Source: Spiroplasma endosymbiont of Clivina fossor
GTDB lineage: Bacteria; Bacillota_I; Bacilli_A; Mycoplasmatales; Nriv7
Assembly (NCBI RefSeq): GCF_964031115.1
Contig: NZ_OZ035006.1
Location: 682,001 to 746,000, forward strand
Direction: 5' to 3'
DNA: 64,000 nt
Below, piece after piece: positions 54,595-64,000 of this stretch. Under the pieces are notes generated by a model. The model was not told where the DNA came from, did no database searches, and saw only the letters and a program-made list of their open reading frames with translations. Both the position numbers and the translations under genes were made by a program. How positions within the stretch are numbered: the first letter of the stretch is position 1; each line of letters opens with the position of its first letter.

Positions 54595-55915
54595 GGGACT
54601 GTACAATTAACTGTGTCTCTAAGTAATTAACTTAAATTCACTCTGTCCTCAAATTTTATCATTAAATGTGAAATTGCACTACCCCAATTTTGAATTGGCA
54701 TCGTTCATTTCTTAACCATATTTTGAAATGCTAAATAAAATATTTTAAAAACTGATGCGTCATTAGGAAAAATCTTTTTATTCTTAATGACTTTTCTTAA
54801 TTGACTATTAACAGATTCAATCGCATTAGTTGTGTAAATAATTCTTCTAAATTCCTGAGGATATTCAAGAAAAATTATTAAATTATTTCAGTTATTTTTT
54901 CATGATTTAGTAATTTGTGGATACTTTTTATTTCATTTTTCTGAAAAATGATCTAAAGCAATTAACGCTATTTCTTCATTAATTGCTGTATAAATTGATT
55001 TTAAATCATTAGCTACAAGTTTGCGATCTTTGTAAGGAACAAATTTTAAACTATTGCGAATTTGATGAACAATGCATAATTGATGCTGTGTTTTTGGGAA
55101 AACAGCTTCTATTGCATCAGACATCCCAGTTAAATTATCACTACAAGCAACAAGAATATCTTGTAACCCACGATTTTTCATTTCCGTAAGATTATTAAGT
55201 CAAAATTTGGCTCCCTCATTCTCACTAATTCACATTCCTAAAATATCTTTTAAACCATCTAAATTAATTCCTAAGGCAAGATAAACTGCTTTATTTATTA
55301 TTCGTTTATCTTGCTTTACTTTAACAACAATACAATCAAAATAAACAATCGGATAAATCTTCTCTAAAGGTTTAGTTTGTCACATTTTAACTTCTTCAAT
55401 AACATCATCAGTTATTTGACTAATTAAACTTTCTGAAATTTCTGCTCCGTGATAGAATTCTTGCAATTGTGCTTTGATATCAGAAATTGTCATTCCTCTT
55501 GCATATAAAGAAATTACTTTTTGATCAAAGTTATCAAATCTTCTTTGTCTTTTTGGAATAATTACTGGTTCAAAAGTACTATTTCGATCTCTTGGTACAT
55601 CAATTGCGATTGAACCATTTTTAGTAATAATGGTTTTTTGTGTGTTGCCATTTCTTTTATTATGATTCTCATCAGTTTCAAGATAATCTTTAATTTCCGT
55701 ATTTAACATTCGTTCAGTTAATTTTTTGGTAAATTCCTGAAAAATAGTATTGCCTTTAAATAAATCTTGTGGATTATCAATATTTTCTAAAAAATAATCA
55801 ACAACTTTATCAATTGCGTCAGGTTCTTTTTTTATTTTTTTTGTCATTTTCTGTTCTCCTTCTTTTAAGTATAATTCAGAATGAATTATCGAGACACAGA
55901 ATTTTGGACAGGCTC
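54595..55915 (-). mobile_element. IS256-like element copy 3, apparently intact
   Basis: Ends GGGACTGTACAATT and TTTTGGACAGGCTC; 8-bp TTATAATT at 54587-54594 and 55916-55923. Confidence 0.93.
54627..55847 (-). CDS. IS256-family transposase (intact, 406 aa)
   Basis: Full-length Mutator-type DDE transposase with TGA as Trp. N-terminal region [13 protein letters not shown], then [19 protein letters not shown] (helix-turn-helix), DDE residues in [21 protein letters not shown] and [23 protein letters not shown] is the family C/H motif. The only intact copy of three; likely source of activity for the others. Confidence 0.92.
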
Positions 55916-56346
55916 TTATAATTTACAACTATTAGTTTAAATATATTTGATAATTTAAAATTTCAGTCTTTTTTTATTGTAAATAATAATTTTTATTATG
56001 TTTTAATGACAAAATATTTGTAAAAATAATCTAAAAATTATTTTAATAACACTTTTATATTTATTTTAAATTTAAAAATTATAATTATCATATTAATTTT
56101 GCAAGAAGTCTAATGATTCATCGTGGCGATTTTGATAAATTTAATTACTCTTATCTCTATTGAACGCCAGTATTCAATTTCATTGACACTTTAGAAAAAG
56201 GTTACTATAAAGAATTCACCATTAAAAATCATGGTTTTAAAAACGAAAGCTATTTTTATCACAAAACTTCTAGTAGTGAAGATGAAATTAATACAAATAT
56301 TTTAAAAATTAAAGCTTTTAATAAAACCTTAATCGCAGGTAATGAC

Positions 56347-56649
56347 GGACGCGTAAAGTTTTGTTAGGTGGAAAAATATTTGATTAATTTTGAAAGAAAA
56401 GTAACTACAATTTAATTATCGTTTTATTTGAAAAATAAGTAATAAAACAAAATATTTAATATTAACAAACATAATCTTAATAAAAGGTTATAAAAACTAA
56501 GTAAAATGCTTATAAAAACAACATTAAAATAATTTTTACAACAAAAATCATACATAAGAAATATATACTTAATTTGAATATTGAAATAATTTATAGTAAA
56601 TGATTATTTTTTCTTTTTTAAAAAATACCTAAGAAAACTAAACGCGACC
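56347..56649. mobile_element. 303-bp element bounded by both phage-type terminal motifs
   Basis: Begins GGACGCGTAAAGTTTTG (right-end type) and ends AAAACTAAACGCGACC (left-end type). The ~250 bp between are AT-rich without a gene. Looks like a solo pair of phage ends or a MITE of the same terminal family. No matching flanking repeat. Confidence 0.5.
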
Positions 56650-56699
56650 CTTTTTAAGATTTTTCTTGATTGTGTAAAACATCTGTGGTATACTGTAAT

Positions 56700-57360
56700 A
56701 TGCATAAAAATTATCCTAGTAATGTCAGCAAAGAGCAATTTGAAAACATAAGATCAATTTTAGAAAACAGCAAAAAGAAAACAAAACCAAGAATTTTAGA
56801 TTTATATGAAGTGTTTTGTGGAGTGTTATATGTATTAAAAAGTGGTTGTCAATGAAGAATAAGAATGTTGCCAAAAGATTTTCCAAAGTGACAGACCGTA
56901 TACTACTATTTTCAAATTTGAAGTACAAATAATGGCAAAAATCCTAGTTTGTTGCAATTAGTTTTAAAAAGAAATAGTTAAAATGGTTTGTATCAACAAT
57001 CATTGCCAAGAAAAAACTAGTTTTTATATATATTGATTCGCAAAGTGTTAAAAACACAGATACTGCTGAAAATAAAGGTTATGGATGCTGGTAAAAAGAT
57101 TTCAGGAATAAAACGCGTTATATTGTTGTTGATTTTCAAGATTTACTGTACGCAATTAATATAACAACCGCAGAAAGTACAGATCGTAATAGGACTATAT
57201 TATAAAACATAATGAATTAAATTCTTTTGTAGTATTACCTAAAAGATGAGTTGTAGAACGAAGTTTTGTTTGATTAGAAAACTTGATATTATTTAAACTA
57301 ATCCTACTTATTGAAGACAAAAACAAGCATACCAAGAACTTATTGCAGAAATCATATAAA
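56700..57360 (+). pseudogene. Decayed IS5-type transposase
   Basis: KEQFENIRSILENSKK, LKSGCQWRIRMLPKDFP and YYYFQIWS are the DUF4096-like N-terminal region of IS5/IS1031-type transposases. IDSQSVKN, then VVLPKRWVVERSFVWL appear in other frames. Many frameshifts; much older than the other IS in the window. Confidence 0.7.
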
Positions 57361-57391
57361 ATTAATGTAAATTTTTTGGAGGAAATTATGA

Positions 57392-58657
57392 ATGATAATG
57401 AAAAGAAAAAAATTATTGTATTTACTAGTAGCTTTAATGTCAGCAGTTCCAATTTGTTTAGGCATAATTTTTTTATTAAATCTACCAATTGAAAAAGAAA
57501 ATCAAAAATTAAAAGAAAAAAATTTATCAAAAATTATTACAGAAAATAAAAAAAATTTAGAAACTATTAAAACTAGTGGTCTTGAAAAACCGACTAAAGA
57601 ACAAATTAAAAATTTACTTGGAAACAAGTTTGATATTGATATAAACAAAATTCAAATTAAAGAGATTACATCAACAACTGCTAAAGTAATCTCAGATGAT
57701 AATAAAGTTTATACTGGTGAAGTTACAATTAACTATATAATTGATAAATCTATTAATTTAGATTATCTTGTTCCTAATATAAAAAATAGAAAAAAAGTAG
57801 AGACTTTTCGTAATAGTTTTTTTTCAAAATTACAAGATATAGTTAAAAATGATAAATTTTTAACTAAAAATGATTGATTTAAAAAATATGAAAATTTATC
57901 CGATATGAATAAATTTATTCATGAATTAGATGAAAAACTTATATATAAAGCAAATCAAGAATCTATTAATGAATTTAATAAAATAAAAAATAACACTGAT
58001 AATTTTTCTGATTTTGCTAATTTAAATGAACAATTTAAAAATAAAGGTTTTGTAATGCGTAAATCTTCTACTTTAGTTGGAATAAATTGAGAATTATTAT
58101 TAGATTTATTATTATATAATAATGAAGAAATGAAAGATAAAATTAAAAAAAATTTAGTTTATTTTTATAATATAATGGCTGAAGTCTATGGAAAAAATAA
58201 TGTTATGCAAATGGTAGAAAAAATTGATTTACAACAGCCTTGAACAAAAAACCTAGCATATGCAGAACATCCTTATAATAATCGATACAACTTAAAAACT
58301 ATTGTTCTTAACTATTCTCTTGCAAACCGTAGTTATGAAGTGATACTTTGAACTATAGTTCATGAATATGGTCATATGTTAGATTTTTTTTGTAATAATG
58401 TTTGAATAAAGACATTAGGGGAAAATTATATGATAAATTCATTAGCAGAAAACACTAGAATTACTGATGATAATTATAAAAAATTATTAGCATATGGAAT
58501 TATTAGAAGTAATTATGGAGCAACATCATATAAAGAACTTTTTGCTGAAGCTTTTGCAAATTGAATTGTTACTCCAGAAGAAAATCGTGATGTTGCTTGA
58601 GAAAAATTAGATAAGTTTTTTAGAATTAATTTACCAAAAATGATTGTAAAAAAGTAA
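57392..58657 (+). CDS. Secreted or membrane-anchored zinc metalloprotease (HExxH, lethal-factor-like)
   Basis: 421 aa. An N-terminal hydrophobic segment (LLYLLVALMSAVPICLGIIF) acts as signal or anchor. A Lys/Asn-rich helical middle follows, then a C-terminal protease domain: TIVHEYGHMLDF (HExxH, His324) and, about 60 residues on, YKELFAEAFANWI with the third ligand Glu candidate. The ELFAEAF spacing is that of anthrax-lethal-factor/Pro-Pro-endopeptidase-type gluzincins. No lipobox Cys. ATG 57392 is nine bases from GGAGG. It lies alone between phage-type ends, without phage neighbours. Could cleave host or own surface proteins; substrate unknown. Confidence 0.7.
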
Positions 58658-58850
58658 TAGACATTTCGGACAAATTATTTATTCATATTGTCCCTGCAAA
58701 ATTTTATTTTTGTTTAAATTTTGTTACTGTATTATCAAACGATTGTTGATAACATTTTCCACTACAATATATAAATTTATTATGATGTTAAAGAATTAAA
58801 TGTATATTCTTTTTCACATGATGATAGGTAGCATTTGGTTGTATTAATAA
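58658..58850. other. Degenerate sequence after the metalloprotease gene
   Basis: About 190 bp with a broken minus-strand reading frame containing YCSGKCYQQSFDN, which suggests a zinc-ribbon remnant. No intact gene or RNA seen. Confidence 0.3.
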
Positions 58851-59309
58851 GGACGCATAAAGTTTTGTTAGGTAGGTAAAGATTTGAATAAATATTAAGA
58901 CAGTCAGTAATGATTGTCTTTTTATTTTATAAGGTATTAAAAATTTGTTCTTTGAAAATTAAATACAAGTGAGTTAATAATGTTGGTATGTATTAAAGCA
59001 CGATAAATTGTGGGTGGTCGCCATAACCAAAAGAAGTTTACCAGTTAATAGATAACATCCTATTAGCTATAGCAATTTGTTTCGTTTTGCAATAAAAAAA
59101 TGAATGGGTGAATTTCCTAAAAATATACACGCTATTAAATTAGTTCCAAGGGTAGGATGCGGACATTAAAGTGTAGAAATTTCTATGAATAGGGGTATGC
59201 TAAGTTTAAAATTATTAAAATCTTTATCTAATTAAAAAACAAAATTTAATAACAAAGCTTGTTAAACACTTAAATCTGCGATATATAAGTGTTTAAAAAA
59301 CTAGTTACT
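58851..59309 (+). other. Phage intergenic region, third copy, reversed
   Basis: Starts with the phage terminal motif GGACGCATAAAG, then the terminator-like hairpin (near 58904-58928) and the same palindromic region as 9251-9761 in opposite orientation. It stops at the AAACACTTA hairpin, before any phage gene. Confidence 0.6.
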
Positions 59310-59362
59310 TTTCTTTCAAAATTAATCAAATATTTTTTCACCTAACAAAACTTTACGCGTCC

Positions 59363-59868
59363 ATTGAGTTGAATTAAATTATATAAGGATGGAAATCATC
59401 AAGAATTAATCAAAAACATTCGTAATGTTGCTAAAAATGAATTAAATAAAGATATTAAAACAAATTTACGAAAGGCGAGTAATTATTTCAGTAATAATAA
59501 GCAAGGTATTCATCATCAAAATTTAGAATGAAATATCGGCTGTAGCATCGAAAGTGATGTATCACATTTAGTAAAACAACAATTAGGCTATGGGGCAAAA
59601 ATATATAATCATAAGAATTTAAATAACCTATTACATTTAAGAATGGCAAATTTAAACAAATTAAATGTATTACATCATATTAATGAAAATATTAATTCAG
59701 AAATAGAAATCAGAAAAGAAATATATAAAAATTCATTATGAAATAAATATAATAATAAAAATGATGATAGTTGAATTAATTATAAAGGGTAATGCTGTAA
59801 CAAATAAATATAATACATTTAAGTAAGTAAAAATATTAGTTAAAATTTAAATAATAATTAATAATTTT
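59363..59868 (+). mobile_element. ISLre2 (UPF0236)-type 3' fragment
   Basis: Encodes the C-terminal third of the transposase (NIRNVAKNELNKDIKTN to KNDDSWINYKG). An extra G near 59788 gives an early stop. The AT-rich tail is followed by IS1595, as at 13196. Confidence 0.75.
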
Positions 59869-61759
59869 TTTTAATTTTGTCGAAAACTCTTGATAAAATA
59901 AAAAAAATCATCAACTTGATAATTTTAAAAGGCTTTTATGTAAAATTACTATTTTTACTTTAACTTTTTTATACATTAAAATATAATACCGCTGTTTGTT
60001 GGTTTGGAGTTAAACCCTTATGTTGGTATTTTCATTTTCAGAGATTTAAATAATTTTGAATATTAGTAAAACCTAAACCATGATAATGAATTAAGGCTTC
60101 TTTAAGACTAGATTGTAATTTACTGATTTTATTTAAGTTACGATAACTAGCTTCAGGATTAATTGTTGTTTTAGTTACACATAAAGTAGAATTTGTTTGT
60201 TTTGCTACTAAAAAATATAATTTTTGCATATCAGAAGTAATAATTGAATTTTCGTTAATTAATTCTTTGTTCATATTTTCAATAACTCATTGTTTTTGTA
60301 AACCTTTGGTGTTTGTGGATTTAACATAAATATTGTTATTATTATCAATTGCCATTTGAATACAGCATTTAGTATTAGTTGCGAATGGGTCAAGGTGAAT
60401 TCTTCGTGGATCAGTTTTATATTTGAAATTTCCTTTATGAATTTCTTTAATAAATGTTTCATCGATTTGGATTTTACCAGATAATTTTTTAAATTTTAAT
60501 TGGGTATTTTCTAATTGTTTTGATTTCATTAATTTTTGACGATTATATCAAGCAGTTTTTAATGTAGTTTTAATAAAACGAGAAATTATTTTACTAGATT
60601 GCCCCAGCAATGAAATTTGAATCAATAAATTTCATTGTTCATAATTTAAATGACTTCAATAAATAAAATGATTACGAAAAGCGTCAAAACTTGCACGGCA
60701 ATTTTTACATAAATATTTTTTTTAATTTTGTCGAAAACTCTTGATATTTATTGAATATACTTAATTTTAGGTATATTTTTAATATGATAGAGGTGGATAA
60801 TAATTATGGAAAAAATAATTCAAGAACTAGTAAATACTTTAACAGATGATCAATTTTTAGAATTTTATGAAAAAGTCAAACAACAAGCAGAATTAATAAA
60901 AAAACAAAAACGGTTAAATGAAATTGATCAAAAATTTAGAGCGCAAGGTATTAAATGCCCTAAATGTGAATCTTACCATTGCGTTAAAAATGGACATAAT
61001 TCAGAAGGAAAACAAAAATATTTATGTAAAAATTGCCGTGCAAGTTTTGACGCTTTTCGTAATCATTTTATTTATTGAAGTCATTTAAATTATGAACAAT
61101 GAAATTTATTGATTCAAATTTCATTGCTGGGGCAATCTAGTAAAACAATTTCTCGTTTTATTAAAACTACATTAAAAACTGCTTGATATAATCGTCAAAA
61201 ATTAATGAAATCAAAACAATTAGAAAATACCCAATTAAAATTTAAAAAATTATCTGGTAAAATCCAAATCGATGAAACATTTATTAAAGAAATCCATAAA
61301 GGAAATTTCAAATATAAAACTGATCCACGAAGAATTCACCTTGACCCATTCGCAACTAATACTAAATGCTGTATTCAAATGGCAATTGATAATAATAACA
61401 ATATTTATGTTAAATCCACAAACACCAAAGGTTTACAAAAACAATGAGTTATTGAAAATATGAACAAAGAATTAATTAACGAAAATTCAATTATTACTTC
61501 TGATATGCAAAAATTATATTTTTTAGTAGCAAAACAAACAAATTCTACTTTATGTGTAACTAAAACAACAATTAATCCTGAAGCTAGTTATCGTAACTTA
61601 AATAAAATCAGTAAATTACAATCTAGTCTTAAAGAAGCCTTAATTCATTATCATGGTTTAGGTTTTACTAATATTCAAAATTATTTAAATTTCTGAAAAT
61701 GAAAATACCAACATAAGGGTTTAACTCCAAACCAACAAACAGCGGTATTATATTTTAAT

Positions 61760-62827
61760 AGACTTCTTGCAAAATTAATATGATAATTATAATTTTTAAA
61801 TTTAAAATAAATATAAAAGTGTTATTAAAATAATTTTTAGATTATTTTTACAAATATTTTGTCATTAAAACATAATAAAAATTATTATTTACAATAAAAA
61901 AAGACTGAAATTTTAAATTATCAAATATATTTAAACTAATAGTTGTAAATTATAAATTGAAGCTATTAAATTAAATCTTAAAGCAAATCTTTTTCTACGA
62001 TTTCGATATTTTTCACTAATAATTTTAAATTTTTTAAGTATAGCAAAAACATTTTCAATAACAATTCTCATTTTTGAAATTCGCTCATTATTTTGCTTTT
62101 CTTCTTTATTTAAAGGGTTTTTCTTTGATTTTCTTTTAGGAATTAAAACATTATGATTAATTTTTTGTATGCCTTGATAACCTAAATCCACTAAAACAGT
62201 TGTTTCTGGTAAAAATTTAATTTTTGAATCTTTTAAAATTTTAAAGTCATGGTTTTTACCATAAGAAAAATCAGAACTAATAATTTTTTTACTATCTTTT
62301 TCAATTATAACTTGTGTTTTTATTGTGTGTTTTTTCTTTTTTCCTGAGTAGTGCTGTTTTTGTCTTTTTTTGGGCGTTGGATTTGGCTTTCAGTTACATC
62401 AATTATAACAGTCTTATCTTTGAAATAATCTTTTAATAGTGATTTTTGACCAGTAAGTTGTTGAAAATTAGGGTGTTTTATTAAAGTGTCTTCAATTCAT
62501 TTGATATTTCTATAACAACTACTTTCACTAATATCATAACTTTTTGCAATATGAAAATAAGTTCTATATTCTCTTCAATATTCTAAAGTCATTAAAATAC
62601 GATTTTCTAATGATAATTTATTGGTTCTTCCGCGACGAAATCTCTTTTTTAATTCTTCTATTTTTAAAATTTCTAGCATTTTATTAAAAGTAGTATGTTT
62701 AATACCAGTTAATCTTAAAAAATTTTTATCACTTATTTGATTATTTTTTTTAAATTTCATTTAAATTCCACCTTTTTATTAAAAACAACAATTCAATTAT
62801 ATTTTAAATTAATTTTGCAAGAAGTCT
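61760..62827 (-). mobile_element. IS5-like element A, minus orientation
   Basis: Complete; AAT at 61757-61759 and 62828-62830. Confidence 0.92.
61931..62760 (-). CDS. IS5-family transposase (element A)
   Basis: Intact two-frame gene. Confidence 0.85.
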
Positions 62828-63350
62828 AATGTATAAAAAAAGTTAAAGTAAAAATAGTAATTTTACATAAAAGCCTTTTAAAATTATCAAGTTGATGATT
62901 TTTTTTATTTTATCAAGAGTTTTCGACAAAATTAAAAAATATTTTTGTTTTCCTTCTGAATTATGTCCATTTTTAACGCAATGGTAAGATTCACATTTAG
63001 GGCATTTAATACCTTGCGCTCTAAATTTTTGATCAATTTCATTTAACCGTTTTTGTTTTTTTATTAATTCTGCTTGTTGTTTGACTTTTTCATAAAATTC
63101 TAAAAATTGATCATCTGTTAAAGTATTTACTAGTTTTTGAATTATTTTTTCCATAATTATTATCCACCTCTATCATATTAAAAATATACCTAAAATTAAG
63201 TATATTCAATAAATATCAAGAGTTTTCGACAAAATTAAAATAATTTTTTATTTTAATTTTGTCGAAAACTCTTGATAAAATAAAAAAAATCATCAACTTG
63301 ATAATTTTAAAAGGCTTTTATGTAAAATTACTATTTTTACTTTAACTTTT

Positions 63351-63546
63351 TTATACATTAAAATATAATATCGCTGTTTGTTGGTTTGGAGTTAAACCCT
63401 TATGTTGGTATTTTCATTTTCAGAGATTTAAATAATTTTGAATATTAGTAAAACCTAAACCATGATAATGAATTAAGGCTTCTTTAAGACTAGATTGTAA
63501 TTTACTGATTTTATTTAAGTTACGATAACTAGCTTCAGGATTAATT
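63351..63546 (-). pseudogene. IS1595-family transposase of C13, C-terminal part before IS5-A
   Basis: Encodes INPEASYRNLNK to the stop; the remainder lies outside the window. Confidence 0.8.
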
Positions 63547-64000
63547 AGACTTCTTGCAAAATTAATTTAAAATATAATTGAATTGTTGTTTTTAATAAAA
63601 AGGTGGAATTTAAATGAAATTTAAAAAAAATAATCAAATAAGTGATAAAAATTTTTTAAGATTAACTGGTATTAAACATACTACTTTTAATAAAATGCTA
63701 GAAATTTTAAAAATAGAAGAATTAAAAAAGAGATTTCGTCGCGGAAGAACCAATAAATTATCATTAGAAAATCGTATTTTAATGACTTTAGAATATTGAA
63801 GAGAATATAGAACTTATTTTCATATTGCAAAAAGTTATGATATTAGTGAAAGTAGTTGTTATAGAAATATCAAATGAATTGAAGACACTTTAATAAAACA
63901 CCCTAATTTTCAACAACTTACTGGTCAAAAATCACTATTAAAAGATTATTTCAAAGATAAGACTGTTATAATTGATGTAACTGAAAGCCAAATCCAACGC
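63547..64000 (+). mobile_element. IS5-like element A, cut by the window edge
   Basis: Left end AGACTTCTTGC with ATT before it (63544-63546). Confidence 0.9.
63614..64000 (+). CDS. IS5-family transposase (element A), partial
   Basis: ORF1 from ATG 63614 to the window edge, no lesion seen. Confidence 0.85.

Larger units (their letters stand above)
53782..55943 (+). pseudogene. IS5-family transposase interrupted by IS256
   Basis: Reads normally to IASIYN (54594), resumes after the IS256 with the last four codons (LQLLV region) and stop. Confidence 0.85.
53715..56111 (+). mobile_element. IS5-like element A interrupted by IS256
   Basis: Ends intact; AAT at 53712-53714 and 56112-56114. IS256 copy 3 sits in codon 83 of the second frame. 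Confidence 0.9.
53208..56346 (+). pseudogene. Phage large secreted protein, fragment split by IS5-A
   Basis: Two pieces (53208-53714 and 56112-56346) become one frame when IS5-A and one AAT are removed (LDYLMIHRGDFDKF across the joint). Related to 2498-3880 at roughly three-quarters of residues in the first piece and more in the second. The signal peptide and the C-terminal half are missing. Confidence 0.7.
56347..59362. mobile_element. 3-kb block in 60-bp inverted repeats, carrying a metalloprotease gene
   Basis: 56347-56406 and 59303-59362 are nearly perfect inverted repeats (one mismatch or so), starting with the phage terminal motif. Inside are the 303-bp element, a decayed transposase, the metalloprotease gene and a phage intergenic region (58851-59309). 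No flanking direct repeat, so it may be an assembly of recombined phage ends and not one transposon. Confidence 0.55.
60806..62836 (+). pseudogene. IS1595-family transposase of C12, last codons displaced by IS5-A
   Basis: Intact up to TAVLYFN; IS5-A entered two codons before the stop, so the product gains RLLAKLI instead of V. It might still be active. Confidence 0.8.
60720..62937 (+). mobile_element. IS1595-like element C12, inserted in C11 and carrying IS5-A
   Basis: Ends intact, 8-bp AATATTTT duplicated at 60712-60719 and 62938-62945. An element has inserted into another copy of itself. Confidence 0.92.
59969..63154 (-). pseudogene. IS1595-family transposase of C11, split by C12
   Basis: N-terminal part 62946-63154 (MEKIIQKLVNTL), remainder 59969-60719. 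The insertion is within the zinc ribbon (after GKQKY). Confidence 0.85.
59869..63240 (-). mobile_element. IS1595-like element C11, outer element
   Basis: Ends at 59869 and 63240, with about 8-bp TAATTTTT-type repeats on both sides. Split by IS1595 C12. Confidence 0.85.
63251..64000 (-). mobile_element. IS1595-like element C13, continues past the window
   Basis: Terminal repeat at 63251 and the C-terminal transposase codons (63351-63546) are present; the rest is beyond the IS5-A that interrupts it. Confidence 0.8.

Noticed and set aside
57195-57530. 111-codon minus-strand hydrophobic frame
   Set aside because: AT-rich antisense artefact across a decayed transposase and the metalloprotease start.
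56335-59371. The 3-kb metalloprotease block as a classical transposon
   Set aside because: No direct repeat flanks it (GGTAATGAC against ATTGAGTTG), and it contains two further phage-type ends, so a composite origin is more likely; kept only as an inverted-repeat block.

Overview
The window is AT-rich DNA from a mollicute that reads TGA as tryptophan: every host gene (ezrA, thiI, dnaE, the aldo/keto reductase) and every transposase is interrupted by TGA codons that fall at conserved Trp positions. Plectrovirus-type (SpV1-like) phage modules next to mollicute housekeeping genes point to a plant- or insect-associated Spiroplasma of the citri group. That placement is inference; no rRNA gene is present.

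Most of the window is mobile DNA. I count 14 copies or fragments of one IS5-like element (A; ends AGACTTCTTGC, 3-bp ANT target duplications, -1 frameshift transposase), three of a second IS5-like element (B; ends AGACTTGGTAC), about 13 of an IS1595-like element (ends TTTTAATTTTGTCG, 8-bp duplications, zinc-ribbon DDE transposase) and three of an IS256-like element (8-bp duplications). There are also fragments of IS3, ISLre2/UPF0236 and IS30/IS481-type elements and an old decayed IS5-type transposase.

Layout. 11-15419: a matryoshka of insertions in one 8-bp target (GGGTTGCT) upstream of ezrA, with a plectrovirus-like provirus (1360-9761) inside IS5-B, inside IS256, inside IS1595, followed by further tandem IS1595 copies. 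15420-21686: host operon ezrA-thiI-dnaE, a terminator and a permease remnant. 21687-26508: IS5-A copies and a decayed third provirus. 26514-30533: host genes (small hypothetical, cobO-like, rdgB, trmL broken by IS256, a thioredoxin-like lipoprotein). 30584-36860: IS1595 copies, a split IS30/IS481-type transposase and a lone terminase-like gene. 36941-42496: IS5-A, ISLre2, IS3 and IS1595 remnants and a phage end. 42497-43338: rpsO and a chrA pseudogene. 43339-49129: IS copies and the second provirus. 49130-51095: host fragment, tRNA-Thr, tRNA-Ser, aldo/keto reductase, MarR-type regulator. 51096-64000: nested IS copies, fragments of the phage secreted-protein gene, and a phage-end-bounded block carrying a secreted zinc metalloprotease gene.

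How the genes work together. The provirus genes, all on the minus strand, form a filamentous-virion module: small membrane proteins, an 81-aa coat protein, a Zot-like P-loop assembly ATPase, more membrane proteins and a large secreted protein that could act in adsorption. No replication protein or transposase belongs to the module. Its ends are nevertheless imperfect inverted repeats flanked by a 9-bp direct repeat, and the same terminal motif recurs at six other places. The host genes are ordinary housekeeping genes, several of them being eroded by the insertions (trmL, chrA, an FtsX-like permease).
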